DNA of 64,000 bases, taken from contig NC_037253.1 in NCBI RefSeq assembly GCF_000002425.4, positions 6,420,178-6,484,177 of the forward strand, written 5' to 3'. This DNA is from Physcomitrium patens (taxonomy: Eukaryota > Streptophyta > Bryopsida > Funariales > Funariaceae). The position numbers and the translations under genes were made by a program. Under the pieces are notes generated by a model. It saw nothing but the letters and a program-made list of their open reading frames with translations. It made no database searches and had not been told where the DNA came from. Positions within the stretch are counted from its first letter, which is position 1; each line of letters begins with the position of its first letter. Shown in pieces: positions 49,733 through 62,469 of this stretch.

Positions 49733-51177
49733 CTTCTTGTCTTTGAGAATAGCCATTCTAATTTAATAATATACCATCTTTGAGTGATTTTTTAGATTTT
49801 TTGAGTGATATAAGAGTGTATTGATGTTTTAATTCTTTGAGATTCATGTCTTTGAAAATTTAACAAGAATTCTAATTCATTGTTCTTATTTTGCTTTAAA
49901 AGTAAGTAGATTATTCTACTTCTATTATTGTATTTTTGAAGGTTGAAGACTATCTACCTTTAAATTAACTTATAGTTTTTAACATTAATTTTTTTCTTAA
50001 AGAGATGATTACTTTTTTTGAGAAAATTTTTATTTGATATTAGAGTTTGCCAATTATCATCCTTTAATTTTATTTTTTGAATTTGTTTGAATTATTTATG
50101 AAAAAAAAATTAAAAATACTATTCTTAATAAAAATGAGAAGATATTTACAACAATTGTAGCTCTTTACAAGCTTTTTAATACTCTTAAAGTAGAAATCTC
50201 ATATATTTTTAATATGAATTATGGAGTTATTATTCCTATGCCTATACAAGATATCAATTTCGAAGTTCAAAGTTTACACCAAAAAATTATGAAATTTTAG
50301 ACAAGCAAATAGATTAAGTTTACAATTAAATCTAAGAAGTCTTACTAATATAAGTATAAGAGAGGCAAGGATAAGTATGTCTAAGAAATTTGATGGAAGA
50401 AGATCAAAGTTTTGACAATTTTTATAATAAATAAAGCTTTATATAAAATTACATCATTTTTAATATTTTAATGGATTTACTTAAGTTGGATTTATATGAG
50501 CACTTTTCTTTGGAAGTGCTCTTTCTTATCTTGTATCTTTGATAAAAAAAGATTCAAAACTATTCTATAATTTTAATTTATTTTTAGAAATATTTATAAT
50601 TATATTTAGAAAAAGTGATTAAAAAAAGTTAATAGAGATCAAACTTATATTTTTACAACAAATGTCAAATTTTGCCACCATGTATGTTGTTGAATTTTAG
50701 AACCTAATTTGTGACATGGATTGGAATGATAAAGTTCTTATTAATCAATTTTGATATATATTAAAAGTTAATATCAAAGATTTATTGTTGACGATGCAAA
50801 GAGCTCACTCATTGAAGCAGTTTATTGCTCAAGTCATTAAATGCAACAACCGACTCTTTAAAAGATGTTTAAAATAAAGATTTGGGTAAAGAGATATAAG
50901 TCATGTCATGGCAATACCTTCTAAATTTTCAAAAGCTTATTCATCTAAGGTAGAGCCTATGTAAATTGACAGGATACATTTTCAACTTCTTTTTGAATAA
51001 AAAAAGATTCATTATAGCTAAGAAGGTTTCTACCTATATTTTAAAAAATCCAAGCACACTCTTCAATATTATTTGAAGAAGCAATGTTATTACAAAATGA
51101 AGAGCTTGGTTGCCAAAGAGAAGAATGTATCAAAAAATGAGTTTCTCTAACTACAATAATGACCATGCAGTTAGATG
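49733..51177 (+). mobile_element. Family-B gypsy fossil: LTR end, leader and gag
   Basis: A truncated LTR end (to about 49,856) is followed by the leader with TTGATATTAGAG at 50,034-50,045 and by a retrotransposon gag region (about 50,370-51,120, with a KKFDGRRSKF start and a GALSYLV-like core). It is broken many times and ends against an inverted family-B LTR. Confidence 0.7.
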
Positions 51178-53067
51178 TCAAGGACATGAATTTCAATAAA
51201 ACAAATCTCAATATACTCTCTTGTTATTCAAAAAGACTAATAAATCACTCAAAGATGTTAATATATTGAACAAGAATGGCTATCACCAAAAACAAGAAGA
51301 CTAGAAAGTCTTAAAAACAAAACTAAAGACTACAAAGGTATTGACAAGAATGAAGAAGGCTTCATTCTTGCCTCTATATATACTCTTTAATTAGAAGTTA
51401 GATGATGATCTTCTATAGGACCTCCAATATGTGTTGACTTTTTTAGTCATATGTCTTAATTTCCAAGACAAGTTATTTATATGTGTGCCATATAGTCAGC
51501 TTGTTTCATAAGCTATTAACATGTTTTCAAGTTGTTGTTTGGCTACCATATGAAAATATTGTGTTTATATATTTGATATATAATTTACTAAGTAAAATAA
51601 TAAGAATTATATTAGTGGATTTTAATTGGTTGTAGAGTATAATTAGATTATTACTTTAAAAGGATATTATTTAAAAAAACTACTATTAGAATTTACATAA
51701 CTTTATTATCTTTTGATAGTCGCTTTTAAGATTAATTTTGATTGATAGTAATATTTATATATTTAAAGTCACCATTGTTAGACATTGGTGACCTTTGAAG
51801 TTTTATTTTGTTTCTTTTATTTGTTATTTAGGATATATATTATATAAAACTTATTAAAAAAAGAATTGGAGAGAGGTCTTGGTAGCAAAAAGAAAAGTTA
51901 GGTTATTCATATAAATGAATGGAGATGAATGATGAAAATTTCTATTCCTATTGGCCAAAAATCATACCCAATGGACTTCAAGGAAGTTATCTAAGGCCAT
52001 ATTAGCAATTAGAATTACTCTTTCAAGGCCATTTGAACTTTGGAGGCTAAATTTCGTAAGGTCAAGATTTTAGCTATGGTTTTGGTAAATTTTTTGAATA
52101 ATTTGGAATTTTTATAAATGAGATATAGATGCTTAAAGTTAAGGTATAGATTTTGTATCCAGTGTCACTTTTTTGGACATAACATGCGCTTTCAAAAGCA
52201 ATGAAAGATTGGTGACTAGGATTTAAGAAGGCATTTTTTTGGCTACGCTTTTTGCATATTGCTTGATGAATTCTAAGTTGGAATAAAGGAGTTATAAGAA
52301 GTTGAAGTCAAAAATTGAAATCTAAGGATAGTAAGTGATCTAATTTACTAGTGGTTGTATTTTGAGCTATATCTTGAGAAATTTGACAAGTTTTTGGTTA
52401 AATATTTTTAAGAATTTATATAATCATGTTAATAAATATTATTTACAAATATTGTGGCATTTGAGTTTTGGATTTTTAAGATATAAAGAAAATAGTGCTT
52501 GGATACTTATAAGTAAGGCTTTAGAATACTTAGAATTTTAAGATGCCAAAAGATTGATAATAAATTTACAGTTTATTTTTTTATAGTAAATTTTAAGGAT
52601 AATAACTATGTTATATAAAAATTTGAAAGAAATTGAACAATTGAATCAAGAGATACACGATTGTAAATTTCAGGAAAAAAAAAGTTTTAAAAAGGTTTTA
52701 TTATATTTTGAGCTTTTATAAAAATTAAAGAGATTTTGGAAGGCAAGACTTTATATACAAGTTAAAGGTGGAATAAATCACTTATTAGAGCTTAGAAAAT
52801 AAGTTAAAACTAAAATTTCTATAGCTAAATACTTCATATATTTTCAGATTATAAATCACACCATACAACAATATGTGATATGTGGTTAACTTGATGATCA
52901 AGTTTTTAACCTATCAATCAATTATAAATATGTGTAAAGTCAAAACTATGTCTATGAAGCTTCTTGAAAGCTTTTTTAGAAGATATTATGAAATTAATTT
53001 ATATTTACTTATTTCTATCTAATCAAGTCAGTAACTATTGGAATAAATGTGTATGTCCATGATATTA
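51178..53067 (-). repeat. Family-B LTR, inverted, split by a solo family-C LTR
   Basis: LTR-B sequence occupies about 51,178-51,524 and 52,871-53,067 and joins across the insertion. Its outer end TAATATCATGGACATAC abuts the purine-rich end of a minus-strand gypsy body, so it is that element's 3' LTR. Confidence 0.75.
51525..52870. repeat. Family-C element, probable solo LTR inside LTR-B
   Basis: About 1.34 kb with ends TGTTGTTT (51,533) and CATACAACA (52,870), i.e. TG..CA with short inverted ends. It has no gypsy protein domain. Flanks ACATG and ATATG may be a decayed target duplication. No second copy was noticed in this window. Confidence 0.55.
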
Positions 53068-54850
53068 CCTCTTCTTTTAGAGACAAATTCTACAAGGAGT
53101 AGTTATCATCTTTCATAGATCTTACAATTCTTTATCTTAGTTTTGATAGATGTCATGGATGAAAAGTCTTAATTCTCTTTGTTACATATGAAAGATTCTC
53201 TATTAGCTCCTATGTGTATTTATTAATATCATATTCCTACCAATAAATAAGATATTTCAACCTATTTTGGCACTCCCTTAAATCTAAGACTTCTTCTATT
53301 TTAAACTTTTGATTATTATCCATTTTTATAGGAATAGGTGGCATTTGTCTTCTTCTCCAAAGATTTACTATCTTATATAGCTCAAAAAGAAAGATGTGGA
53401 ATATGAATTGGATCTTAATAGACTCCGATAAGAAATGAATATAATATTCAAATTATATAGATATACTTGATAAGCAATAAGAATGACTTATTCACAAATA
53501 AGAAAAGGTCCAAGTCTATAATAGTCCAACTTATTATAAGAATAAGTAGTCTTGATATTACAATGAAATAACCATATCTTGTCATTCACTTTGAATTGTG
53601 GTTGTTCCTTGCAATAGGCATCCGCATTGATCTTTCATCATTCTTAAGCTTCTTTTAATTTTGCCTTCATTTTTGTATATAGTTTTGACAAATAATTTGT
53701 CAAATCTTTTATTATAGCATTATTAACTTTTAAAAAGTCAAAAGTATTAAGTTGTGGATAATAACCATAATTGGCAAAAAAAGATATTTAATGAATAGAA
53801 GAATGTATCAAATTATTGTATGCAAACTTTGTTGATGGAAAAATAATTATCTAATCATCTCAATTATAATTAATGGTACACTTCAAATATTGCTCTAAAA
53901 CATGATTCACTTGCTTTTTTTGTCCATTAATTTGAGGATGAAAAGCCAAAGAGAGCTTTGTATCCATCTTTAAAATCTTAAAAAATGTTCTTCAAAATCT
54001 TGATATAAATTAAATCTTCCTATCTATGATAGAGATAGATATTATTAAAAAAAATTTTAGTCATTTCTTCACCTATGATATATTTTTTACATAGTAAAAA
54101 ATTAGCCGTCTTGATTAAATAACCCATTATTATAAATATAAAATCATACAAACTTGAGATTAAAAGATTTGTCATAAAATCTATAAAAATAAAAAACTAT
54201 GGTTGTTTTGGAATAAGTAATGGCTGAAGAAGTCCATAAGATTGATGCCAAGGAGTTTTTAATCTTGAATAAATATCACATTATTCTACAAAGTCTTTAA
54301 TTGCCTTCCACATTTGATGCTACTAAAAATCTTTTGACATTAGTTCCAAAGTCTTATTATATCCAAAATCACCGACTGTTGAAAAGTCATAATGAACTTG
54401 AAAAATATGCAATTATGCTTTATTTTTTAAAATATATAATTTTTTCTTAAAATAGAATAGATTATTTTAAAACTTAAATCTAAAAATATCATGAAACTTA
54501 GAAGAATTTTTCTTAATATCATAAACAAAAAGATTAGATGACATACTTGATTGAATTTATTTAACAAAGATTCAATCAATAGTCAATATTGATGTTATTG
54601 CTCAAAGATGAAAATGTTATGACTTCAAAAAAATTATTCTTTGTTAATCAAAAGCTGCATCTCTTTTTTTTGGTGTAAGTTAAGAACATCTAAAAAGGAC
54701 ATCTCACAAATCTTGTTATTTTTTTGATTGATAAGTAATCTTAAAATCAAATCTTAATAAAGACATGCTCCAAAAGGCTTGACAAGAATTCAAAATACAT
54801 ACCAATATTAAATACTTGAGGTTCTTATAATCCGTATTCATTGTAACTAA
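53068..54850 (-). mobile_element. Family-B gypsy chromovirus fossil, inverted: integrase and part of RNase H
   Basis: On the minus strand, integrase motifs (LSLAFHPQINGQ, then FAYNNLIHSS) lie at about 53,720-53,960, with the zinc-binding and RNase H end region up to about 54,840. The chromodomain-side tail reaches the LTR at 53,067. The 5' half is missing. It is broken many times and old. Confidence 0.75.
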
Positions 54851-55537
54851 TATCATAATAGATAGAGTTTGTAAAACAAGACTAGATTATTTTTAAGATC
54901 TAAGATCCTTCCAATCCAAAGTAATATAAATTTTTTTATAATATAGGAAAATATAGACCAATACAAAATTAAAAAAAATTAAATAAAATAAAACATAAAA
55001 AGTAGAATAGAACAAAAGAGAATAAAATAGAATTGAATATAAAAGTACAAAATCAAACTTTACTAAGAAAAAGGGACCAAAACTATACGTGATTGGCTAT
55101 CCAAATGGCCTTAGTTAGTCTTATTTATACTTTTTTCAACCATCTTGGAATTTTTTAGAATATTTTTAATAGTAAGCCCTACTTAGATAACCACCATAAT
55201 TTTTTTTAGAATATTCTATGTTAGATCCTTTATAGACCACAACCTAGTTTTAATTCTAAAAACTTTTAAAAACTTCTAAAAATTCTTCTAAAAATTCCTC
55301 AAATATGGTTCTTACTACCTATTTTTATGCATTGATAGTACAAATATCTTATCCATATCTCATTATAGTTAATCTTCTTCCATTAATATGGAACATCTTT
55401 ATTCGGCTCTTGATGGTATCTCCAAATTATTTCTTGACAATAGGTGAAGTTTTGTGCAGGTTTCCATGTTTGTATAGAAGATGGAATAATCTTTCTTGAG
55501 GACTTTGTACTGAAATTGTGGACATCAATTGCCATGG
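54851..55537. other. AT-rich DNA of unknown origin
   Basis: No protein domain is recognised. Words such as TTCTAAAAATTCTTC recur near 55,255-55,300. It may be part of another LTR. Confidence 0.35.
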
Positions 55538-57361
55538 TGTCATGTTGCAACATGACTATATGCTGAAAGATGATAATATGGATCTTATTATAGAAGAGAC
55601 AAGTTAAAAGATAAAATAAAAAAAAATATAGATAAAATATAAGAAGTTAGTAAAACTTTCATTAGTAATGCTGCCTTTCTAAAAAAGTGACTTCTACTTA
55701 CTTTGTAGGGCCATAAATAAGGAAAAATAAGGTAGATTGAAAAAATAAATAATATGAATATCTCTAAGAAGAAGTTAAGAATAAATTTTAGAAAAAATTA
55801 TCTAAAAAAACTAGATATTGATACCTAGAGAAGGCTAGTTATGAACCAAGGTTGAAATCAGACCCCAAGGCACAAACCAAGCCTCAACAATGATTTTGGG
55901 GTTTTTTTGGAGATTGGAGGGTAGGATCTATAAACAAAGTTGATAGAGTTTCAATGAGCATTGGTTTTAGGTGATTTGGATTTGTATTGACTCTGTAAGA
56001 GCTTTGTAAAGTTGAAATTTGTTTTGGATGACTGTAGATTTGTGAAATAAAAAGGATAATACTTTTTGGAGAATTTTGTAAGTTAGGCAAAAGATCTATA
56101 AATGAAAATTTGAAGGTTTGTAGATTTATATGTATTCAATACATGCTATGAGTTTGAGTTGCATCAAAGAAATGGATTAAGGATTATTGAGGTTTAAGTG
56201 GATCGAGGACTTGAAAAATAGAGTTTTAGGCCTATTTAGGGTTTCTAATATTTCTTGCAATCTATTAGTTGAATTGGAGTAAAAATTATACATGTAGGTA
56301 GTAGACTTATTTTTTTATATATATAAAAAATTTGAAATCAATTGAACTGTTTGATAAAGAGATATTGATGCTGAAAATTTAACATTCAGATTGAAGAAGG
56401 AGGCTGGTCAATATCCAATGAAATATTAGGGTCGATCTTCTTTTTGGTGAGTTTGATCTTCTTCAAAACTTTGTACTTGTAGTCAACTTAATTGTGAAGT
56501 GCTATGCAAAATTTGAGTTAAAATCAATGGTTCATTCATTGGTTATTGAGATTTAAATTTGCTGTAGAAATTATTTGGATTATTTAAGATTTGTTTAAGA
56601 TTTGTTTAGGGTTTGATTAGAGTTTGATTAAGATTTATTTAGGTTTTTTTAGGATTTGATTAGGATTTATTAGGATTTGACTAGGATTTGATTAAAATTT
56701 GTTTAAAATTTAATTAAGGTTTATTTATGATTGATTAGGATTTGATTGGAATTTGATTAGAATTTGGTTAAGATTTGATTAGGATTTGGTTAGGATTTGA
56801 TTAATATTTGATTAGGATTTGGTTAGAATTTGGTTAGGATTTGATTAAGATTTGGTTAGGATTTGGTTAGGATTTGATTAGGATTTAATTAGAATTTGAC
56901 TAGAATTTGATTAGAGTTTGATTGGGATTTGATTAGATTTTTTTTAGGATTTTATTAGGTTTTGATTAGGATTTTTTTAGGATTTGACTAGGATTTGGTT
57001 AAGATTTATTTAAGATTTGATTAGGATTTGATTAGGATTTATTTAGGATTTGACTAGGATTTAATTAAGGTTTTTATTTTAATATTTGATTAAGATTTCT
57101 ATTTTAGTATATTTTGGAATTCCTATGTTATTTCTTTATAATTCCTTTAAAGGGTCTTTAAGAATACTTTGTGTTTCTTACATAATTCCTTTGTAATTTT
57201 GATTGAATTTGATTGATATTTGATTATACTTGCTAATTTTTAATTTTAATTTATTTAAGAATATATTAGAGTTATTAAGACTTATTGTTGCAATTTTTCT
57301 TTTATCTTCTACAACTAAGTGTCTAGTGCATTTTCAAGCCAAATGCCACATTGTCGTAATA
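55538..57361 (+). repeat. Family-A LTR, copy 3
   Basis: Starts TGTCATGTTGCAACATGAC and has all family-A boxes plus the longest minisatellite (56,575-57,080, about 11-12 bp units of GGATTTGATTA). It ends tail to tail with copy 4. Confidence 0.75.
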
Positions 57362-57362
57362 C

Positions 57363-58899
57363 TTCGGGCACCTAGCTGTAGAAGGTAGAATGAAAATTGC
57401 AACAACAAAATCCTAATTCTAATAGAACACTAATAATGCTAAATAAGCTTTAATCAAATTCAGAGAAACTTCAAAGAAATTCCAAAGAAAAAATAAGAAA
57501 TCTTAAAGAAATATTAGAATGATTACAAACATATCTCAAATACATCTCAATTCAATCTTAATTTAATCCTAGTTGAAATCTTATTGGACTTCATTCAAAC
57601 TTTAGGCCAAAAACTAACTAAATCTTAAATCCTAAATAAACTCAAATAAAATCCTAAATCCTAAATCAAATCCTAATCAAATCCTAACCAAACCTTAAAT
57701 CCTAAACCAAATCCTAAATTCTAAATCAAACTCTAAAAAAATCCTAAATCCTTAATCCTAAATCAAACCCTAATCCTAAATCAAAGCCTTATCAAACCCT
57801 AATCCTAAATCAAATCCTAACCAAATCCTAATTCTAAATCAATATCATAACCAAATCCTAGTAATTTCTACAAAAAAATTAAACCTCAATAACTAATGAA
57901 TGAACTGTTGATCTTAACTTAAATTTTTCACACTTCTTAAAAACTAAGTTGAAAACAAGCACAAATTTTTTGAAAAGGATCGGAATTACCAAATTGATGA
58001 TAACCTCAAAAACATGCTTAGGTATTGGCTGGCCTCCTTCTCTAACCTTGATGCTAATCTTCTAGAGCCAATATCTCTTCTTTTCACCATTCGATTGATC
58101 TCAAAATTTTCATTCACACAAAAAAACAAGTCTAATATTATCTCTCAAAAATTTCACTCCAATCCAACTAGTAGATTGCAAGAAATCTTAAAAATCCTTA
58201 CTAGACCTAAAATTCTACTTTTTGAGACCTTGACTCACTTAAACCTCAATAATCCTCAAATCAACCGTTAGATCGAGTTTAAATTTACAATACATATTGA
58301 ATACAACTATAACCATTAGTCCAAAAAATTTCACCCATAGATCTATCACAAAACTCTTGAAATCATCCAAAATATAAATCCTATTTTATTTCACAAAATC
58401 CAAGTCATCCAAAACAAACCTTGACTTTGCAAAGCTCTTACAAAGTCAATACAGATCCAAATCATCCAAAACTAATGCTCATTGAAACCTTATTAAGTTT
58501 TTTCTCTAATCCTACTCTTCAACCTACAAAAGAGTCCCTCAATTGCCGTAGGTACTTGGTTTTGTGCCTTAGGGTCTGATTTCAACCCAAGTTGATAACC
58601 AACCCTCTTTGGATATCAATATTTAGTTTTTTTAGGTAATTTTTGCTAGAATTTATTCTTAACCTCTTTCTAAAGATGTCTATATCATTTATTTTTCCAA
58701 TCTACCATATTTTGCCTTATTTTTGGCTCTATAAAGTAAGTAGAAGCTATTTTTTCCTAAAAAGGCAGCATTACTACTAAAAGTTTTATTACCTTTCTAT
58801 CTTTTATTCATATTTTTCTATTTTTTCTTTTAACTTGACTCTTCTATAATAAGATCTATATTTCTATCTTTCACTATATGGTCATGTTACAACACGACA
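57363..58899 (-). repeat. Family-A LTR, copy 4, inverted
   Basis: It is the reverse complement of copy 1 over nearly its whole length and is closer to copy 1 than to its neighbour, copy 3. It contains CCTAAATC and CCCTAATC arrays (57,540-57,860). It serves as the 3' LTR of the inverted integrase body to its right. Confidence 0.75.
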
Positions 58900-59955
58900 A
58901 CATAATATGACAACGATAAAGATAGTGATGCTTCAAAATGCCATCCACTCCATACTTTTGTTAATCATCAATTATAACTAGTGGTGATGGTAGTTGGCGT
59001 TGATCTAAAAAGCACCTTTGCTGAGTATGAAATTTTTTGAGTTACAAAACATGGAAGATTGGATGGACCCAAATATGTAGTGAAAGCTTAAGGTAACATG
59101 CAACATCAAAAATGACTACAAAAATGTAAAAAGATTCAACCTATCGAGGTGCTAATTTATGGATTTTGGTTGATGTAGCAAGTAGAAAGTTGGCATTAGA
59201 GAGTAATACATGGTCACCTTCTTAGAGGATCTTATATTGTTAGTAGTTATTTGCATATTGCATCTATCAATTTTGTATGATAAAAAATTAATATTGTACC
59301 TTTTGCAAGGCCATTGTAAGCCATTATATAAACTCTTTTATTATCAGGTTGTTGATGTCAATAGGACAATAAAGAGTTATTGGTGTAATGAGATGCTATT
59401 TGGTATTAAAAAAGAATGGTGAATAATTGATACTTCTTTGAATATTATCATCATAAGAAAACTCCAAGGATATCAAATATTCATCTTAGTCATTATGATG
59501 AACTACCATAAATATCCATAACATATCTTCTAAGGTTCAATTTGTATGCTTTATTTATCCATCTATTTGAGGATGAAAGGCCATTGATATTACAAGCCGT
59601 GTGTCTAGTAGCTTGAACAAAGCTTGCCAAAAACTTCTTGTGAAGTGTAGATTCTAATTTGAAATGATGACACAACGTAATCTATGGTGATAAAAGACAA
59701 TATCAAAGAAGATCTATGCAAGTATTGGGATATCAATATCAAAGCGTATTACAACTAAGTGAAGTTGCTTTGAGAGTTGGTCCACAAAGATAACAACAGT
59801 GGTATAATTATAAAGTGTCTATAAAAAACATGTAGTGAGATTCATAGTTATGGTAATAAAATTGGCTGCAATAATCTAAGTAATATTATGTTGTATAGTT
59901 TTTTATGTTAGCATGACTTATAAGAGCATAAATATAATATGTATTGTCTTTTTTG
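58900..59955 (-). mobile_element. Family-A gypsy fossil, inverted: integrase only
   Basis: On the minus strand: VDQLSKQLHLV near 59,790, AFHPQIDG near 59,560 and the C-terminal integrase stretch (VLLSNANFLLATSTK to HPIFHV) at about 59,030-59,220. It is flanked on both sides by inverted family-A LTRs, so the rest of the body has been lost. It is broken several times. Confidence 0.75.
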
Positions 59956-59959
59956 AGAA

Positions 59960-61160
59960 TGCATCAAGCACGTAGCTGTAGAAGGTGAAGTTGTGTTTTA
60001 CAAATATCAAAGGAATCCTAATCGGTTTCACCCATATAAGAAGAATGCAATTTGAATTTCAATTCAAAAGTGCTTAGAGCTAATATAAAGTGCTCAAAAT
60101 CACTCTTTTTAGTAATTTCAACTATATTCAAATTCCAATTGCCTTATTACTTTTACAATTAGGTAATTTTGATTTCTCCTTATAAGTCCTAATCTTAATA
60201 AATGAATTTTAGTAAGATGTAACTCTTAATTTGACCATCTACTTAGTGCAAAATTTTGCATAAAAGTGACACTACAAGTGTTCTACATGCTCTAAAAAAA
60301 TCAATTCAATTCAACTTACAAATTATTAGAAAAATTCCAAAAACTGTATTGATGTCACTTGATTGCGAACTTAAAAGTTGATGTAGATGTTCCAATAGTG
60401 ATTTCTCCTTCTCCAACTATTAACTTCAATTCAAAATCAGTACATAACTTGATATTAAAGTCTTCTACTACCATGCCAGATTTCTCCTTGATCCAACTTG
60501 TAGATCTTTAAATATAATAGAAATCCTATCCAACCCTAAACTACCAACTTCTTATACTTTCTTGTATCAAAACTTAGATATCTCTCAATTTCACCATTAG
60601 ATTAATACAAAATTTTACATATACTTAGCACATTCAATCAACTAAGTACTATCAAATTTTGAATAATAAATATAACAACAATTGCACGAACTAATTGAGA
60701 GTGCTAGCCCTAATTGTACTGCATAAATCTTAAGTCACTGATAAAAATTCTAACTTTGAACAATAATTACAAAATCATTCTAAATCCTACAAAAAAAAAA
60801 CCTTACACTTTTGAAATAAGCTTAAAGCTAACTCACAAATTCCTATTAGCAACCTTCAAATGCTCTTCTACTTTGTCATAGATGGCCATTTTAATAACTA
60901 GAGGTTTGATTTTGACCTTATCTACAAATAGTTGATCCTTGGATATCAATCCAATCTATTTGTGAGCCAAATTTTATAACTCATAATATAACTAGAATAA
61001 ATATTAGAATAAAATAATGAAATTAAAAAAAAAAGTTTAAACATAATTAAGTAGGATAAATTATTGAAAAGAAAGTCTCATATAGGTATTAAGAATTGAA
61101 TACAATTATAATGGTGGATGAAATGATTGTAGTTTAAAATTAGATTAAATGAGATAGTAG
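59960..61160 (-). repeat. Family-A LTR, copy 5, inverted and diverged
   Basis: It begins with the CACGTAGCTGTAGAAGGTGAAG box (the complement of the family-A terminal box) and ends with the GAGGTTTGATTTTGACC..GGATATCAAT head box. The minisatellite is not visible. The outer limit is uncertain. Confidence 0.55.
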
Positions 61161-61343
61161 TGTCATATTTATAAAGTAGTGAAGAAAGGAATAAATAATA
61201 AAAAATATATTATTTATACTTTTAGAATTAAAAAAAATATATTAAAAATAATAAAAAAATTGAACATATTATTTCTAAGAAAGAATAGAATAAGAAAAAC
61301 TTCCAAAAAGAGCTCCTAATAATCTCTCATAAGAATGTATTGG

Positions 61344-61349
<6 letters not shown>

Positions 61350-61384
<35 letters not shown>
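61350..61384. repeat. Poly-A run
   Basis: An uninterrupted A run of about 35 bases. Confidence 0.9.
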
Positions 61385-61385
<1 letters not shown>

Positions 61386-61879
61386 ACACTTATATACATA
61401 GATACAGATTGATGACTTATTTTGGTAAACCAGTCTAAGCTATACATGTTTTGGTCTAGACAATTTTCGACTAGGTAAGTTATGTCAATAGTATTGGGCG
61501 GATGAGGTATGAAGCACCAAAATATGAACAGAAGGAAATTAACAAGGGTAGTGAAGCAAAATAGCACAAGATGTGGTAGATAATAAGCAAAGAAGTCAAG
61601 GTAGGGATGATTTGGTCGGGGATATGTATGTTGTTTAGAAAGTTTGTGCTTGGAGAGAAATGAGAATTGCTAGATAGAATAGTAATTTGTATCAAAGTTG
61701 TATAGAAAATCAAATTATGATTTAATTTTATAAGATGAGTAGAAGAATCTAGGATGAAGAAGGTGATGATTATAGCAAAATAATGTTATTGGTTGTAGAA
61801 CATAAGAGTAGATTTAGATCAATAAAAAAAAGTTGTCGATTAGGAGAAAGAGAGGGTGCCAATTTTAGAAGAGCTCAAA

Positions 61880-62465
61880 TTGACTAAAAGAGAAGTGATG
61901 GAAGTATTGCATTAGGTTGGTGTTGATGGATCTAAACTCTATAGTCATTTTAGAAGAGGCGGTGAGGTGATGATATTTCTATATAAACAACCATTATATA
62001 TGGTGGTTTTAAATCTTATATCATTGATGGAAAAGATAACTAAAGGAATAGAACAAACAGAGCAATTTATATATAAATATTAAAATGTCTTTCCAATCAA
62101 CTTACCTAATGGCATGCTATATGATTAAAGTGCCTCTTTTTAAATAGAAATATTGCCTAGGATCAAACTTGTAAGTTGGAAAATTTATCACCTTGTACCA
62201 AATGAACTTGAAGAGTTATAAAAAACATAAGATGAACTCTTGGAGAAGAGCCTAATTCAAAAAAATATGTCACCATAGGAAGAACCTATATTCTTTGTAT
62301 CTAAAAAGATGGTAGACTCAAGCTTTTCATCAATTATTGAGGCACTAGTGAACAAACTATGAAGAATGCATATCTACTTTCACATATAGATGATCTTCTT
62401 GACCAACTTCAAGATATAATCATCTTCAACAAATTTGCTTAGTACTTGCTATTGATGCTTTTACT
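61880..62465 (+). mobile_element. Family-E gypsy fossil: reverse-transcriptase start
   Basis: Reads the region ahead of and into the reverse transcriptase (LPNGMLYD, LVPNELEEL, DELLEKSLIQKN, IDDLLDQLQD). It ends abruptly against a minus-strand gag region. It is broken many times. Confidence 0.7.
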
Positions 62466-62469
62466 AAGA

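Noticed and set aside
56575-57080. Regular short-period array as a CRISPR
   Set aside because: Units are 11-12 bp with no spacers, in a plant LTR. It is a minisatellite.
61316-61567. Phe-rich minus frame
   Set aside because: It is produced by the poly-A run at 61,350-61,384.
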